A stretch of DNA of 64,000 bases. It comes from Cellulomonas soli. Its GTDB lineage: Bacteria > Actinomycetota > Actinomycetes > Actinomycetales > Cellulomonadaceae. The stretch is taken from positions 2,046,001 through 2,110,000 of the forward strand of contig NZ_JACBZJ010000001.1 of the NCBI RefSeq assembly GCF_013409305.1, given 5' to 3'. Below are positions 22,897 to 31,447 of this stretch, piece by piece. The position numbers and the translations under genes are program-made. Within the stretch, counting starts at the first letter, position 1, and each line of letters opens with the position of its first letter. The notes beneath the pieces were generated by a model, which was not told the DNA's origin, did no database searches, and was given only the letters and a program-made list of their open reading frames with translations.

Positions 22897-24081
22897 ATGC
22901 CTACGCACACCCCGTTCGCCACCCGCGTCTCCCGTGCCGCCGGTGCCCCCCGCACCGCCCGGTCCACCCGCACGGCCCGTCGTCTGCTCGACCCTCGCCG
23001 GTCCGTCCCGGCGGCCGCCGGGCTCGCGAGCCTGCTGCTGCTCTCGGCGTGCTCGTCCGCCTCCGAGGCGGCCGACGCCACGCAGACGGGCACCGCCTCG
23101 GGCAGCGAGATCTCCGCCGAGCGATGCGAGGCCAACCGTGCCGCCGGGACGATCACCTACATCACGGGCTACCAGTACCAGTCGTCCGCAGGCATCCTCG
23201 AGGCTGTCGCCGCCGAGAAGCTCGGCTACTTCGACGACCTGTGCCTGGACGTGCAGATCCAGCCCGGCACGGGCGACACCTCCGCGAACGCCCAGCTCGT
23301 CGCCGCCGGCACCGCGCAGGTCACCTCGCTCGGCAACGAGGCCGAGGTGCTCAAGGCCGTCGCGGGCGGCGTCGACATCACCGGCGTCCTGACCTGGGCG
23401 CACGTGCCGATCGCGACGCTCATGACCGGCACCGACATCACCGACCTCACCCAGCTCGAGGGCAAGACGCTCGGCCACAAGGGCTCGCTGCCCGCACCGC
23501 TGCGCGCGATGCTCGTCGAGGAGGGCGTGGACGTCGACGCGATCACCCAGGTCGAGGTCGGCTACGACCCCTCGGTGCTGCCGCGCGGCCAGGTGCAGGC
23601 CCTGACCGGCTACAAGTCGAACGAGCCCCTGCTGCTCGAGGACATGGGCGAGGACGTCACGCTGTGGAACCCCGAGGACTACGGGGTCGCCGGTTCGTTC
23701 GGCGCGCTGGCGGTCAACCCGACGTTCGCCGCGACGTACCCGCAGGCCGTCTCGGACTACCTGCGGGCCGTGGTGCACGCGTTCGACTACTGCACCGACA
23801 ACGGCGCCGAGTGCGTCGGGTACGCCGCCGAGCTCGGTGGCAGCGGGTACGACGTCGCGCACAACGAGAAGGTCTGGGCCACCGAGGCCGGGCTGGCCGC
23901 CTCCTCGACCCCCGAGGGCTCCCCGCTCGGCTTCCTCGACGCGGACCTGACCGCCGCCGAGGGCCAGACGCTCGTCGACTCCGGCGAGCTGACCGAGGTG
24001 CCCGCGTTCGCCGACGCGTTCGACCCGTCCTACCTCGAGGTGATCTACGACGGCGCCGAGCTGCAGTGGCCCGGTGAGTGA
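22897..24081 (+). CDS. Substrate-binding lipoprotein (NMT1/THI5-like)
   Basis: 394 residues from ATG 22897. A long Arg/Thr n-region and hydrophobic segment end in the lipobox LLSAC (Cys about residue 52). The mature protein has the NMT1/THI5 pattern: ITYITGYQYQSSAGILEAVA, then LGYFDDLCLDVQIQPG, SLGNEAEVLKAVAGG, and GYKSNEPLLLEDMG near residue 245, where family members contact ligand. Proteins of this type bind thiamine pyrimidines, riboflavin-like or sulfonate ligands. Together with the RutA-like enzyme, a pyrimidine-like ligand is my best guess. Confidence 0.82.
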   Translation: MPTHTPFATRVSRAAGAPRTARSTRTARRLLDPRRSVPAAAGLASLLLLSACSSASEAADATQTGTASGSEISAERCEANRAAGTITYITGYQYQSSAGILEAVAAEKLGYFDDLCLDVQIQPGTGDTSANAQLVAAGTAQVTSLGNEAEVLKAVAGGVDITGVLTWAHVPIATLMTGTDITDLTQLEGKTLGHKGSLPAPLRAMLVEEGVDVDAITQVEVGYDPSVLPRGQVQALTGYKSNEPLLLEDMGEDVTLWNPEDYGVAGSFGALAVNPTFAATYPQAVSDYLRAVVHAFDYCTDNGAECVGYAAELGGSGYDVAHNEKVWATEAGLAASSTPEGSPLGFLDADLTAAEGQTLVDSGELTEVPAFADAFDPSYLEVIYDGAELQWPGE

Positions 24082-24152
24082 CGGCCCCGCCGCGCACCGG
24101 CCGTGAACCCCTGACGAACCCCACGAACCCTGACGCACCCGAGGTGATGAGC

Positions 24153-25214
24153 ATGACCGAGTACGGGATCTTCCTGCCGATCGGGAACGGTGGCTGGATC
24201 ATGTCCGACACCGCACCGCACCCGCAGGCGACCTACGACTACAACAAGAAGGCGGCCGTCCTGGCCGAGCAGCACGGCTTCGACTTCATCATGTCGATGG
24301 GCAAGTTCCGCGGCTACGGCGGCACGACCGACCACTGGGGCCGGACCCTGGAGTCGATCACCCTGATGTCGGGGCTGGCCGAGGCGACCGAGCGGGTCAA
24401 GATCTGGGCGACGATCCACACCAACCTGTTCAACCCGGCCGTCGCCGCGAAGATGTACACGACGCTGCAGCAGATCAGCGGCGGTCGGGCCGGCATGAAC
24501 ATCGTCGTCGGCGCCTACGCGGACGAGTTCGCGCAGATGGGCGAGTGGGACACCAGCCGTGACCACGCGGCCCGCTACCGGTACACCGAGGAGTGGGTCA
24601 CCGCCCTCGAACGGCTGTGGACCGAGGACTCGGTGACCATGGACGGCGAGTTCGTCCACCTGACCGACTGCCAGTCGCGCCCCCACCCGGACACGATCCC
24701 CACGCTCATCTCGGCGGGCCGCTCACCGGCCGGTCTGGACTTCCAGGCGCGGCACTGCGACGGGTCGTTCCTCACCGCCGACGACCTGCCCGGGTTGCGT
24801 GCGGCGTCCGACGACGTGAAGTCCCGGGCCATCGCCGAGGGCCGCAGCATCAAGACGTACTCGATGGTCACCGTCGTGCTCGACGAGACCGACGCCAAGG
24901 CCGAGGCCCGACGCAAGGAGTACGGGCGCGGCGCGGACGTCGAGGCGATCGTCAACATGAAGACGTCGTGGGGCCTGCCGCTGGACCGCGCGCTGTCGAT
25001 GACCGCCGAGAACCCCGAGGACGAGGCGTTCCAGACGGCCGTCGTGTCCGGTTCCCCCGAGACCGTGACCGAGCGGATCAGCGAGCTGGTCGACGTCACC
25101 GGGGTCGACGGGCTCATGGTGATCTTCCCCGACTACCACGCGGACCTGCCGGTGTTCGGCGAGGCCGTCATGCCGGCCCTGCGCGCCGGCGCACCCGTGG
25201 CGGTGACGGCATGA
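24153..25214 (+). CDS. RutA-like flavin-dependent pyrimidine monooxygenase
   Basis: 353 residues. Of two nearby ATGs (24147, 24153), the second has better spacing to GAGGTG. The opening YGIFLPIGNGGWI, then DFIMSMGKFRGYGG, the LESITLMSGLAEAT helix and SGGRAGMNIVVGAYADE correspond closely to RutA in my memory of the E. coli protein, including the GNNGW-like loop and similar length. RutA is a luciferase-fold flavoenzyme that cleaves the uracil ring with O2 and FMNH2. Substrate range may differ here. It is translationally coupled to the RutB-like hydrolase by an ATGA overlap. Confidence 0.82.
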   Translation: MTEYGIFLPIGNGGWIMSDTAPHPQATYDYNKKAAVLAEQHGFDFIMSMGKFRGYGGTTDHWGRTLESITLMSGLAEATERVKIWATIHTNLFNPAVAAKMYTTLQQISGGRAGMNIVVGAYADEFAQMGEWDTSRDHAARYRYTEEWVTALERLWTEDSVTMDGEFVHLTDCQSRPHPDTIPTLISAGRSPAGLDFQARHCDGSFLTADDLPGLRAASDDVKSRAIAEGRSIKTYSMVTVVLDETDAKAEARRKEYGRGADVEAIVNMKTSWGLPLDRALSMTAENPEDEAFQTAVVSGSPETVTERISELVDVTGVDGLMVIFPDYHADLPVFGEAVMPALRAGAPVAVTA

Positions 25215-25912
25215 GCGAGCCGCTCGTGGGCCCGGGCGGGCTCGTCGCCGCGGACGGCTCCGCGTGGGCCCTGCCCGGACCGGTCGAGCAGGGTGCGGTC
25301 GTCGTCATCGACGTGCAGCGCAGCTTCGCCGACCCCGCCTTCCTTCCGTGGGTCGGTGCCGCCGGGCTCGAGGCGGTCGCCGCCGCCGTCGCCACGACCG
25401 CCCGGCTGGTCGCCGGGGCGCGCGAGCAGGGCGTGCCCGTCGTGTGGGTCGCGCTCGAGCAGGACCCGTCCGAGCCGTGGGACACGTCCCTGTGGCTGCG
25501 CAGGGTCCCCGCGGACGCGGTCTGGCCCGGTGCCGACGAGCCGTGCGTGGCCGGGACGCCTGGAGCGCAGTGGTTCGGCGTCGCACCCGAGCCCGCCGAG
25601 ACCGTCGTGCGCAAGACCCGCTACTCGGGGTTCGTCGGCACGACGCTCGCCACCGAGCTGCAGGCCGCCGGCGTGACCTGGTTCGTCGCCGCGGGCCTGA
25701 CCACCGAGTGCTGCGTCGGCTCGACCGTCTGGGACGGGTTCCAGCGCGGCTGGCGCACGGTCGTCGCCTCCGACGCGACCGCGGCCTACGACCCGGACGT
25801 GCACACCACCACGCTGCGGGTGCTCGCCGAGAACGCCGCGGTCGTCGCCACCACCGACGCGCTGCTCGACGCGTTCGCCGCCGCCCGTCACGCCGTGGCG
25901 GTGCCCGCATGA
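25211..25912 (+). CDS. RutB-like isochorismatase-family hydrolase
   Basis: 233 residues from ATG 25211 (ATGA overlap). The cysteine-hydrolase catalytic triad is recognisable: Asp in VVIDVQRSFADP, Lys in VVRKTRYSGF, and Cys in LTTECCVGSTVWDG, preceded by the usual AAGVTWFVAAGL strand. RutB, of nearly the same length, hydrolyses ureidoacrylate released by RutA. The order RutA-RutB with coupled translation supports the same sequence of steps. Other amidases of the family (nicotinamidase, N-carbamoylsarcosinase types) remain possible. Confidence 0.82.
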   Translation: MSEPLVGPGGLVAADGSAWALPGPVEQGAVVVIDVQRSFADPAFLPWVGAAGLEAVAAAVATTARLVAGAREQGVPVVWVALEQDPSEPWDTSLWLRRVPADAVWPGADEPCVAGTPGAQWFGVAPEPAETVVRKTRYSGFVGTTLATELQAAGVTWFVAAGLTTECCVGSTVWDGFQRGWRTVVASDATAAYDPDVHTTTLRVLAENAAVVATTDALLDAFAAARHAVAVPA

Positions 25913-27246
25913 GCCGCATGCGCATCGCGTTCGACCTGTCGTTCACGCACACCGAGGGCAAGTGGGCCTCGCCCGGCTCGTGGGTCGGGGCCGACTACCC
26001 GGACCTGGGGATGTTCACCGAGCTGGCCATGGCCGCCGAGCGCGGCGGCGTGGACATGCTGTTCTTCGGCGACGGCGTCGGCATCCCCGACACCTGGCAG
26101 GGCTCCATGGACGCCGCGATCGAGTACGGCATCCAGTGGCCCCGGCAGGACATGAGCCCGTTCATCGCGGCCATGGCGCAGGCCACCTCGCACATCGGTT
26201 TCGGCCTGACCTACTCCTCGACGTACATGCACCCGTTCTACGTGGCCCGGCTGCTCAACTCCCTCGACCACGTCACCGGCGGGCGCATCGCGTTCAACGT
26301 CGTCGCGTCCGGGCGAGTCTCCGACGCCGCCAACTACGGGCTCGACGCCCTGCCGGACCACGACGGCCGGTACGAGCGCATGGAGGAGTTCGTGCACGTG
26401 TGCCGGGCGCTGTGGGACTCGGTCGAGCCCGACGCGATCGTCCGTGACCGTGCCACCGGTCGGTTCGCCGACCCCGCCAAGGTGCACCGCGTCGACCACG
26501 ACGGGCCCTACTTCAAGGTCGCCGGACCGCTGCCTTCGGTGCCCAGCCCGCAGGGCCACCCGGTGCTCGTGCAGGCCGGGGCCTCACCGCGCGGCATCGC
26601 CGCGTCCGCCGCGTTCGCCGACGTCGTGTTCGGCATGGGCGGGCACCTGCCCTCCCAGGTGTCCCACCGCGAGCGCCTCGACGCGGCCCTCGTGGCCGCC
26701 GGCCGCGACCCGGCGGACGTCGGCATCCTCTGGGCGATCCAGGTGCTCGTCGCCGCGACCGAGGCCGAGGCCAAGTCCCGCAAGGACCAGATGGCGCAGA
26801 TGCTGCCGCTCGACGCGGTCGGCACCTACCTGTCGTACAACTCCGGGTTCGACTTCTCGACGCTGCCCGCCTCGTTCGCGCTCGCGGAGGTCGCCGAGGC
26901 GATCGCCGCCGCGCAGGCGACGCAGGCCGGGTTCGTGCAACGGCTCATCGCCCAGCGAGGGTCCGACGCGACGATGACCCGCGCCGAGTTCTTCGACGAG
27001 GGCTGGCGGTGGGCCACGGGCTACGAGCAGACGATCGCCGGCACCGCCGAGCAGGTCGCCGACGAGCTCGAGCAGCAGTTCGCCGCCACGGGGGAGCGCG
27101 GCGGGTTCATGATCTGCAACCCGCTGTCCATGCCCGGCACCCTGAACGACGTCATCGGCCTGCTCATGCCCGAGCTGCGCCGCCGCGGGCTGGTGCGCGA
27201 GCACTACGCCGGCACGACGCTGCGCGACAACCTGCTCGGCCGGTGA
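25909..27246 (+). CDS. Second flavin-dependent monooxygenase (NtaA/DmoA type)
   Basis: 445 residues from ATG 25909 (ATGA overlap). It belongs to the luciferase-like family but to the longer NtaA/SnaA/DszA/DmoA branch: RIAFDLSFTHTEG, DMLFFGDGVGIPDTW, YSSTYMHPFYVARLLNSLDH, GGRIAFNVVAS and PVLVQAGASPRG are typical of that branch, including its insertion relative to luciferase. These enzymes use FMNH2 from a separate reductase to attack C-N or C-S bonds. It probably acts before or after the RutA-like step on a substituted substrate, for example by removing a side chain. Confidence 0.82.
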   Translation: MSRMRIAFDLSFTHTEGKWASPGSWVGADYPDLGMFTELAMAAERGGVDMLFFGDGVGIPDTWQGSMDAAIEYGIQWPRQDMSPFIAAMAQATSHIGFGLTYSSTYMHPFYVARLLNSLDHVTGGRIAFNVVASGRVSDAANYGLDALPDHDGRYERMEEFVHVCRALWDSVEPDAIVRDRATGRFADPAKVHRVDHDGPYFKVAGPLPSVPSPQGHPVLVQAGASPRGIAASAAFADVVFGMGGHLPSQVSHRERLDAALVAAGRDPADVGILWAIQVLVAATEAEAKSRKDQMAQMLPLDAVGTYLSYNSGFDFSTLPASFALAEVAEAIAAAQATQAGFVQRLIAQRGSDATMTRAEFFDEGWRWATGYEQTIAGTAEQVADELEQQFAATGERGGFMICNPLSMPGTLNDVIGLLMPELRRRGLVREHYAGTTLRDNLLGR

Positions 27247-28553
27247 GCGCGGCCGCACCCCCCAGCACCGGCCCGGTCGGGATCCCCCTCGCCCCGACCG
27301 GGCCGGTCACCACGCCGGTCGGTCCCGCCCGGCGGGCCGACCGCGCACTGCCGCCCGGCATGCGCGAGCAGGTGCTGCTGGTCTGCGCCCTGGTGGCGAC
27401 CGCGCAGATCACCTGGGGGGCGATCGTGCCGGCCCTGCCCGACCTCGGGGCCGCGTTCGGGCTCACCTCGACGCTGCTCGGCGTGGTCGTCGCGGCGTTC
27501 GGCGTCGGCCGGCTGCTGACGAACCTGCCCGCGGGGATGCTCGCCGACCGGCGCGGTCCGCGCGGTCTCGTGCTCGGGGCGGCCGCGGCGCTCGCGCTCG
27601 TCACGGCGCTCACCGGGTCCGTCGGCTCGCTCCCGGTGCTGCTCGGCCTGCGCGTCGTCGCCGGAGCGCTCGGCGGGACGGTCGTCACCGTCGGCATGGC
27701 GATGCTCGCGGCCCGCACACCGGCCGGCGCGCGCGGGACGGTGATGGCCACCGCCCAGGCGGTGCAGCTCGCCGGTGCCGCGCTCGGACCCGCGCTCGGC
27801 GGGGCCGTCATGGGCGCGTGGGGGCTGCGGGCCGTGTTCCTCGTCGCGGCCGTGCCCGTCGCGGTGTGCGTCGTGGTCGCCGCGCTGCGGCACGACCGGG
27901 GCTACTGGGCGCGGGTGCGCCCGGCGGTCGACGCGTCGGTGGGCGGTGCGGCACCCGGCGCCCCGTCCGACCCCCGTGCGGGTGTCCGGGTCCCGCGCGC
28001 GGTGCTCGGGGCCGTCGTCGGCGCGCACGTCGTGGGGGCCGCGGTGTTCGTCGCGCGGTTCGGCGGGGAGCAGACCCTCGCACCCCTGCTCGGCCGGGCC
28101 GTCGGGCTCGACGCGGGCGGGCTCGGGATCGCGCTCGCGGTCGTCACGGTCCTCTCCCTCGCGGCGATGCCGCTGACGGCCCGGGCCTTGGACGCCGGTT
28201 GGCGACGGCGGCTCATGGTGCCGACGCTCGCCGTCGGGGCGCTCGCGCTCGCGCTCTACCCGGTGGCCGGCGACGCCGTGACGTTCGCGGTGCTCGTGGT
28301 CGTGGCGGGCACGTGCGTGAGCGCGGGCGGCATCGTGCCGGGCGTGGTGCTGGCGGACGTCGTGCCGCCCGAGCGGCAGGGCCGCATCACCGGGCTGTTC
28401 CGCTCGGTCGGCGACCTGGGGGCCGTGGCCGGCCCGCTCGCGCTGGGCGCGCTGCTCGACGCCGGCGGCCCCGCGGCGGCGAGCGCGGTGCTGGCCGGGG
28501 TCGTCGCCCTCGCAGCCGTGGCCGGGGCGCTGCTGGTGCGCGTGCCCCGCTGA
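27243..28553 (+). CDS. Major facilitator superfamily transporter
   Basis: 436 residues from GTG 27243 (GTGA overlap with the monooxygenase). About twelve hydrophobic segments follow a Pro-rich N-terminus. The MFS motif A is visible between helices 2 and 3 as GMLADRRGPR, with VPALPDLGAAFG at the first loop, a layout like drug/proton antiporters. As the last gene of the catabolic operon it could export a toxic product or import substrate alongside the ABC system. Substrate unknown. Confidence 0.82.
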   Translation: MSAAAPPSTGPVGIPLAPTGPVTTPVGPARRADRALPPGMREQVLLVCALVATAQITWGAIVPALPDLGAAFGLTSTLLGVVVAAFGVGRLLTNLPAGMLADRRGPRGLVLGAAAALALVTALTGSVGSLPVLLGLRVVAGALGGTVVTVGMAMLAARTPAGARGTVMATAQAVQLAGAALGPALGGAVMGAWGLRAVFLVAAVPVAVCVVVAALRHDRGYWARVRPAVDASVGGAAPGAPSDPRAGVRVPRAVLGAVVGAHVVGAAVFVARFGGEQTLAPLLGRAVGLDAGGLGIALAVVTVLSLAAMPLTARALDAGWRRRLMVPTLAVGALALALYPVAGDAVTFAVLVVVAGTCVSAGGIVPGVVLADVVPPERQGRITGLFRSVGDLGAVAGPLALGALLDAGGPAAASAVLAGVVALAAVAGALLVRVPR

Positions 28554-28836
28554 CTGGCCCTGCTGACGAGCCCCGTCGGTGAGCCCGAACTGGACGGTGT
28601 TCCTGGACGTCAGACCGACAACCACGGTCCACCGCGGCACCGAGCGGGTCCCCTGCGGGAGGTATCTGGCGCCGGGCGGGATCACTCTTCCGGGTGGAAG
28701 GTGGTCTGGAGCATCCTGGGTCGGACGGCAGCGAGGGCGTCGTCGCCAGGGATGCGGTCCGGCGGGCGCGTCCCGCCGACGGTGCCGTCCGACGGACGGC
28801 ACGGAGGGTCGTCGCAGGGCCCTGGGGGGTGCGGGC

Positions 28837-29916
28837 GTGCGAGAGCTTCGGGTGCAGATGCTCGGGCCGTTCAGTCTGCTGGACGGCCGGTCCGGTGAGC
28901 CCGGCGTGCCCCGGCCCCTGCTGCGCAAGGCGCAGGACCTGCTCGCGCTGATCCTGCTGTCCCCGCACGGCGTCATCCTGCGGGAGACGGCCGCCGAGGC
29001 GCTGTGGCCCGAGTCGTCGGTGGAGGCCTCCAAGAAGTCGATGCGGCAGGCCCTGTGGCAGATCCACCAGGCCACGGACGAGCCGGCGGTGCTCCCGATG
29101 CCCACCCTGGGTCGACCCTCGGGCGGGCTGCGGGTCTCGTCCGTCCCGGTGCGGCAACGGTCCGGTCACGACGGGCAGGAGGGTGCCGACGCCGGCCGGC
29201 TGGTGCTCTGCGAGGGCGAGGCGCTGCGGGTCAACCCCGTCCGGCCGCTGCAGGTGGACGTCACCGAGGTGACCGAGGCCGCGCGACGGGCCCAGCTGCT
29301 CGGGGCAGGGACGCCGGACGAGGCCACGCTCAGCGAGCTCGAACGGGCCGCCGACCTCTACCGCGGCCCCCTGCTCGCGGGCTGCTACGACGAGTGGTGC
29401 CTGGCACCCCGCGCCCGGCTGGAGGACCGTGCGCTGACGCTGCTCGACACGTTGAGCCGCGGTCACGAGGGGCGCGGCGACCTGGCGGCCGCGATCGTGT
29501 GGGCGCAGCGGCTGCTCGACGTCGAGCCGGCGCACGAGCGCACGCACCGCCGGCTCATGCGGCTGTACTACCGCACGGGCGACCGCACGCGAGCCCTCCG
29601 GCAGCTGCACCGGTGCCGCTGGGTGCTGCAGCACGAGCTGGGCGTGCGCCCGTCCGCGCAGACCGAGGAGCTGGGTGCGGCCATCGGCGCCGACCGGCTC
29701 GCCGGGTCCGTGCTGCCCGACACGGGGTCGGTCCCCGTGGTGGTCGTCGACCGGGACCAGGCGGCGCACCCGGAGGACGGCGGGGTCGCCGACGCGTTCC
29801 GGGCCGAGCTCGTCGCGCTGCGGCTCAGCGTCGAGGCGATCGGCGAACGGCTCCGCCAGCGGGGCGAGACGAGCCCGGCGGACGCACCGATGAGCGGCCC
29901 GAGGCTGCCCGGGTGA
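28837..29916 (+). CDS. SARP/BTAD-family transcriptional activator
   Basis: 359 residues. GTG 28837 (VRELRVQMLGPFSLLDG) has GGGGGG 7 bp upstream; the frame before it is Arg-rich and non-coding. The N-terminal OmpR-type winged helix spans about residues 1-110 and opens with the SARP hallmark LGPFSLLDG. It contains RKAQDLLALILLSPHG, RETAAEALWP and KKSMRQALWQIHQ. A bacterial transcriptional activation domain of TPR-like helices follows (about 140-290: ERAADLYRGPLLAGC; RAREDRAL-type helices; LRQLHRCRWVLQHELGVRPS). SARPs activate clusters by binding heptamer direct repeats with 11-bp period. Exactly such repeats lie at 34702-34741, before the contractile operon, so that operon is the likely target. 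Confidence 0.82.
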   Translation: MRELRVQMLGPFSLLDGRSGEPGVPRPLLRKAQDLLALILLSPHGVILRETAAEALWPESSVEASKKSMRQALWQIHQATDEPAVLPMPTLGRPSGGLRVSSVPVRQRSGHDGQEGADAGRLVLCEGEALRVNPVRPLQVDVTEVTEAARRAQLLGAGTPDEATLSELERAADLYRGPLLAGCYDEWCLAPRARLEDRALTLLDTLSRGHEGRGDLAAAIVWAQRLLDVEPAHERTHRRLMRLYYRTGDRTRALRQLHRCRWVLQHELGVRPSAQTEELGAAIGADRLAGSVLPDTGSVPVVVVDRDQAAHPEDGGVADAFRAELVALRLSVEAIGERLRQRGETSPADAPMSGPRLPG

Positions 29917-29995
29917 AATGTGCTCTCCCAGCAGGCGGAATCCCCATTCAGGTACCGAGATGGATGCGGGAGCCGATCAAGCAGAGGTGGAGACG

Positions 29996-30241
29996 ATGAG
30001 CGCCGAGCTCGGTCAGGTCATGGAGCGTGCCCATGCGCTCAGCCGTCTGTGGGGCGTGGCCTTCGACGTGTCGTTGGCCGAGCACGGCGACGCGGTCACG
30101 GCCCTGGACGTGGCGATCGGCGAGCTGGTGGCCGACGGCCCCGGCTTCTCCCTGCGCTACGTCGAGCTGTGGCAGCGCCTCCAGCCCGAGGTCGAGTCGC
30201 TCACCGCCATCGCCCGCCGAACCCTGGAGTGGTCCCGATGA
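29996..30241 (+). CDS. Small acidic helical protein
   Basis: 81 residues from ATG 29996, with GAGGTGGAG 6 bp upstream; ATG 29960 is in frame but poorly supported. The product is helical and amphipathic (LGQVMERAHALSRLWGVAFD; EVESLTAIARRTLEW). No membrane segment. It is the first of three genes linked by ATGA/GTGA overlaps directly after the SARP gene, so the set may modulate the regulator. Function unknown. Confidence 0.55.
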   Translation: MSAELGQVMERAHALSRLWGVAFDVSLAEHGDAVTALDVAIGELVADGPGFSLRYVELWQRLQPEVESLTAIARRTLEWSR

Positions 30242-30633
30242 TGACGACCGGCGTCGTGCTCGACCCGCGAGGAGCACGACCGGACACCGCGCGGCTGGCC
30301 GACGTGCTGCGGCAGTGCCTCAACGAGGACCTGGCCGACCAGGCGCGTGCGCACGAGCTCGAGGCCGTCTTCCGGGTGCACGCCCTCGTGCAGGTCGGCC
30401 CGGGCTGGGTCACGACCCGCGAGACGAGCGTCTGGCTGCTGTGGGGCCGGGACGAGGCGTGGAGCCTGATCCAGGAGATCACCACGGACCCCGACGGCCG
30501 GTGGGTGGAGCAGGTGCTCACCCATGAGCTGGTGAGCACCTCGGCCCGCGCGGCCGAGGTCCTCGTGGCCGTGACGTGCCTGCCCCCGTCGGACGCGGAG
30601 GACCTGCCGATGTGGGCCGGGTTCCCTCTGTGA
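30238..30633 (+). CDS. Hypothetical protein, 131 residues
   Basis: ATG 30238 overlaps the preceding stop as ATGA; a second ATG follows directly. The N-terminal third is helical (RLADVLRQCLNEDLADQ, then ARAHELEAVFRVHAL). The centre has Trp-rich strands (TSVWLLWGRDEAWSLIQEIT). The end is VAVTCLPPSDAEDLPMWAG. No known motif. Translationally coupled to genes on both sides, so the three products probably act together. Confidence 0.55.
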   Translation: MMTTGVVLDPRGARPDTARLADVLRQCLNEDLADQARAHELEAVFRVHALVQVGPGWVTTRETSVWLLWGRDEAWSLIQEITTDPDGRWVEQVLTHELVSTSARAAEVLVAVTCLPPSDAEDLPMWAGFPL

Positions 30634-31088
30634 GCGGTCCGACCCCCGACGCCGCGGACCTCCACCGTGCGTCGTGCACCGCGCTGCCCGCTCCCACCGG
30701 GGAGCTCGCGCTGAGCATGACGCCGTACCCGTTCGGCGACGCCTTGCTGCGTGAGCTCCAGGTGCTGCTCCACCCGTGGGGCGTGCAGTCGCTCGACGAC
30801 GCCGACCTGGACGCCATGACCTCGCCCGGCTCGACGTACGCGCTGGTCAGGGTCGAGGTGCTCGTCCCCACGGACGTGCGCGCGACCGTCCTCGTCGGTT
30901 GGGTGCCGCGCGGGCAGACCTGGCAGGAGGCCGTCGACGCGATCCTCGGCTGGCTGCCCGGAGCGGTCCTCGACGAGCGGGACGCCGGCGCCGTGCACTG
31001 GGGTTCACGCACCCCGGGCTGGACCCCGACTGCTCGGTGGGTCGCCGCAGCCCCCGGCGGGTACTGGCGGGAGCGCGACCAGTCCTGA
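30630..31088 (+). CDS. Hypothetical protein, 152 residues
   Basis: GTG 30630 overlaps the upstream stop as GTGA. It is mixed alpha/beta: FGDALLRELQVLLHPWGVQS, then TYALVRVEVLVPTDVRATVL and WQEAVDAILGWLPGAVLDE, ending with a Trp-rich tail (GYWRERDQS). No signal peptide, membrane helix or catalytic motif. Last member of the three-gene set after the SARP. Confidence 0.55.
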   Translation: MSGPTPDAADLHRASCTALPAPTGELALSMTPYPFGDALLRELQVLLHPWGVQSLDDADLDAMTSPGSTYALVRVEVLVPTDVRATVLVGWVPRGQTWQEAVDAILGWLPGAVLDERDAGAVHWGSRTPGWTPTARWVAAAPGGYWRERDQS

Positions 31089-31227
31089 CCAGCGCTCCAC
31101 ATCGGGAGCGACGTGGTCGATCGGCGTCGTGCGGCCCCGACCTGCAGCCTCGCCGCCCTCGCTGCCCTCGCGGTCCCGCCGGTCGTGCGCCATGATCCTG
31201 TCGGAAGCACACGACCCTGGGGGCAGC

Positions 31228-31443
31228 ATGGACGAATCACGTCAGCCGCGAAGCGCCGCACCGTGGGGACGGTGGGGCGCGATCGTCGCCCTGATCGTGT
31301 TCGTCCTCATCTTCGCGCAGGCGCAGGACGCCGGTTCGGTCACGATCGCGTCCCAGAGCGTGCCGGTGTGGGGGGTCATGCTCGTCAGCTACCTGCTGGG
31401 CGCCGTGGCGATGTGGGGTCTCGGCAAGGGCAAGAGGCAGTAG
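31228..31443 (+). CDS. Small two-helix membrane protein (LapA-like)
   Basis: 71 residues from ATG 31228, with CTGGGGG upstream. Two hydrophobic helices (GAIVALIVFVLIFAQAQ; VPVWGVMLVSYLLGAVAMW) are joined by a short polar loop with SVTIASQSVPV and end in a basic GKGKRQ. The helix-strand-helix plan recalls LapA/DUF1049 proteins, though the match is loose. It lies 4 bp before the ABC ATPase gene, so it may be part of that transporter operon. Confidence 0.5.
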   Translation: MDESRQPRSAAPWGRWGAIVALIVFVLIFAQAQDAGSVTIASQSVPVWGVMLVSYLLGAVAMWGLGKGKRQ

Positions 31444-31447
31444 TCCG

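Noticed and set aside
20452..27246. Sulfonate utilisation (Ssu) operon
   Set aside because: The ATPase, permease and FMN reductase fit Ssu, but the first monooxygenase matches RutA rather than SsuD, and the RutB-like hydrolase and RutF-like reductase have no role in sulfonate use. Not fully excluded for the second monooxygenase.
28579..28836. N-terminal extension of the SARP gene
   Set aside because: The extension is Arg-rich and unlike any SARP; GTG 28837 has a ribosome site and opens directly with the family's LGPFSLLDG start.
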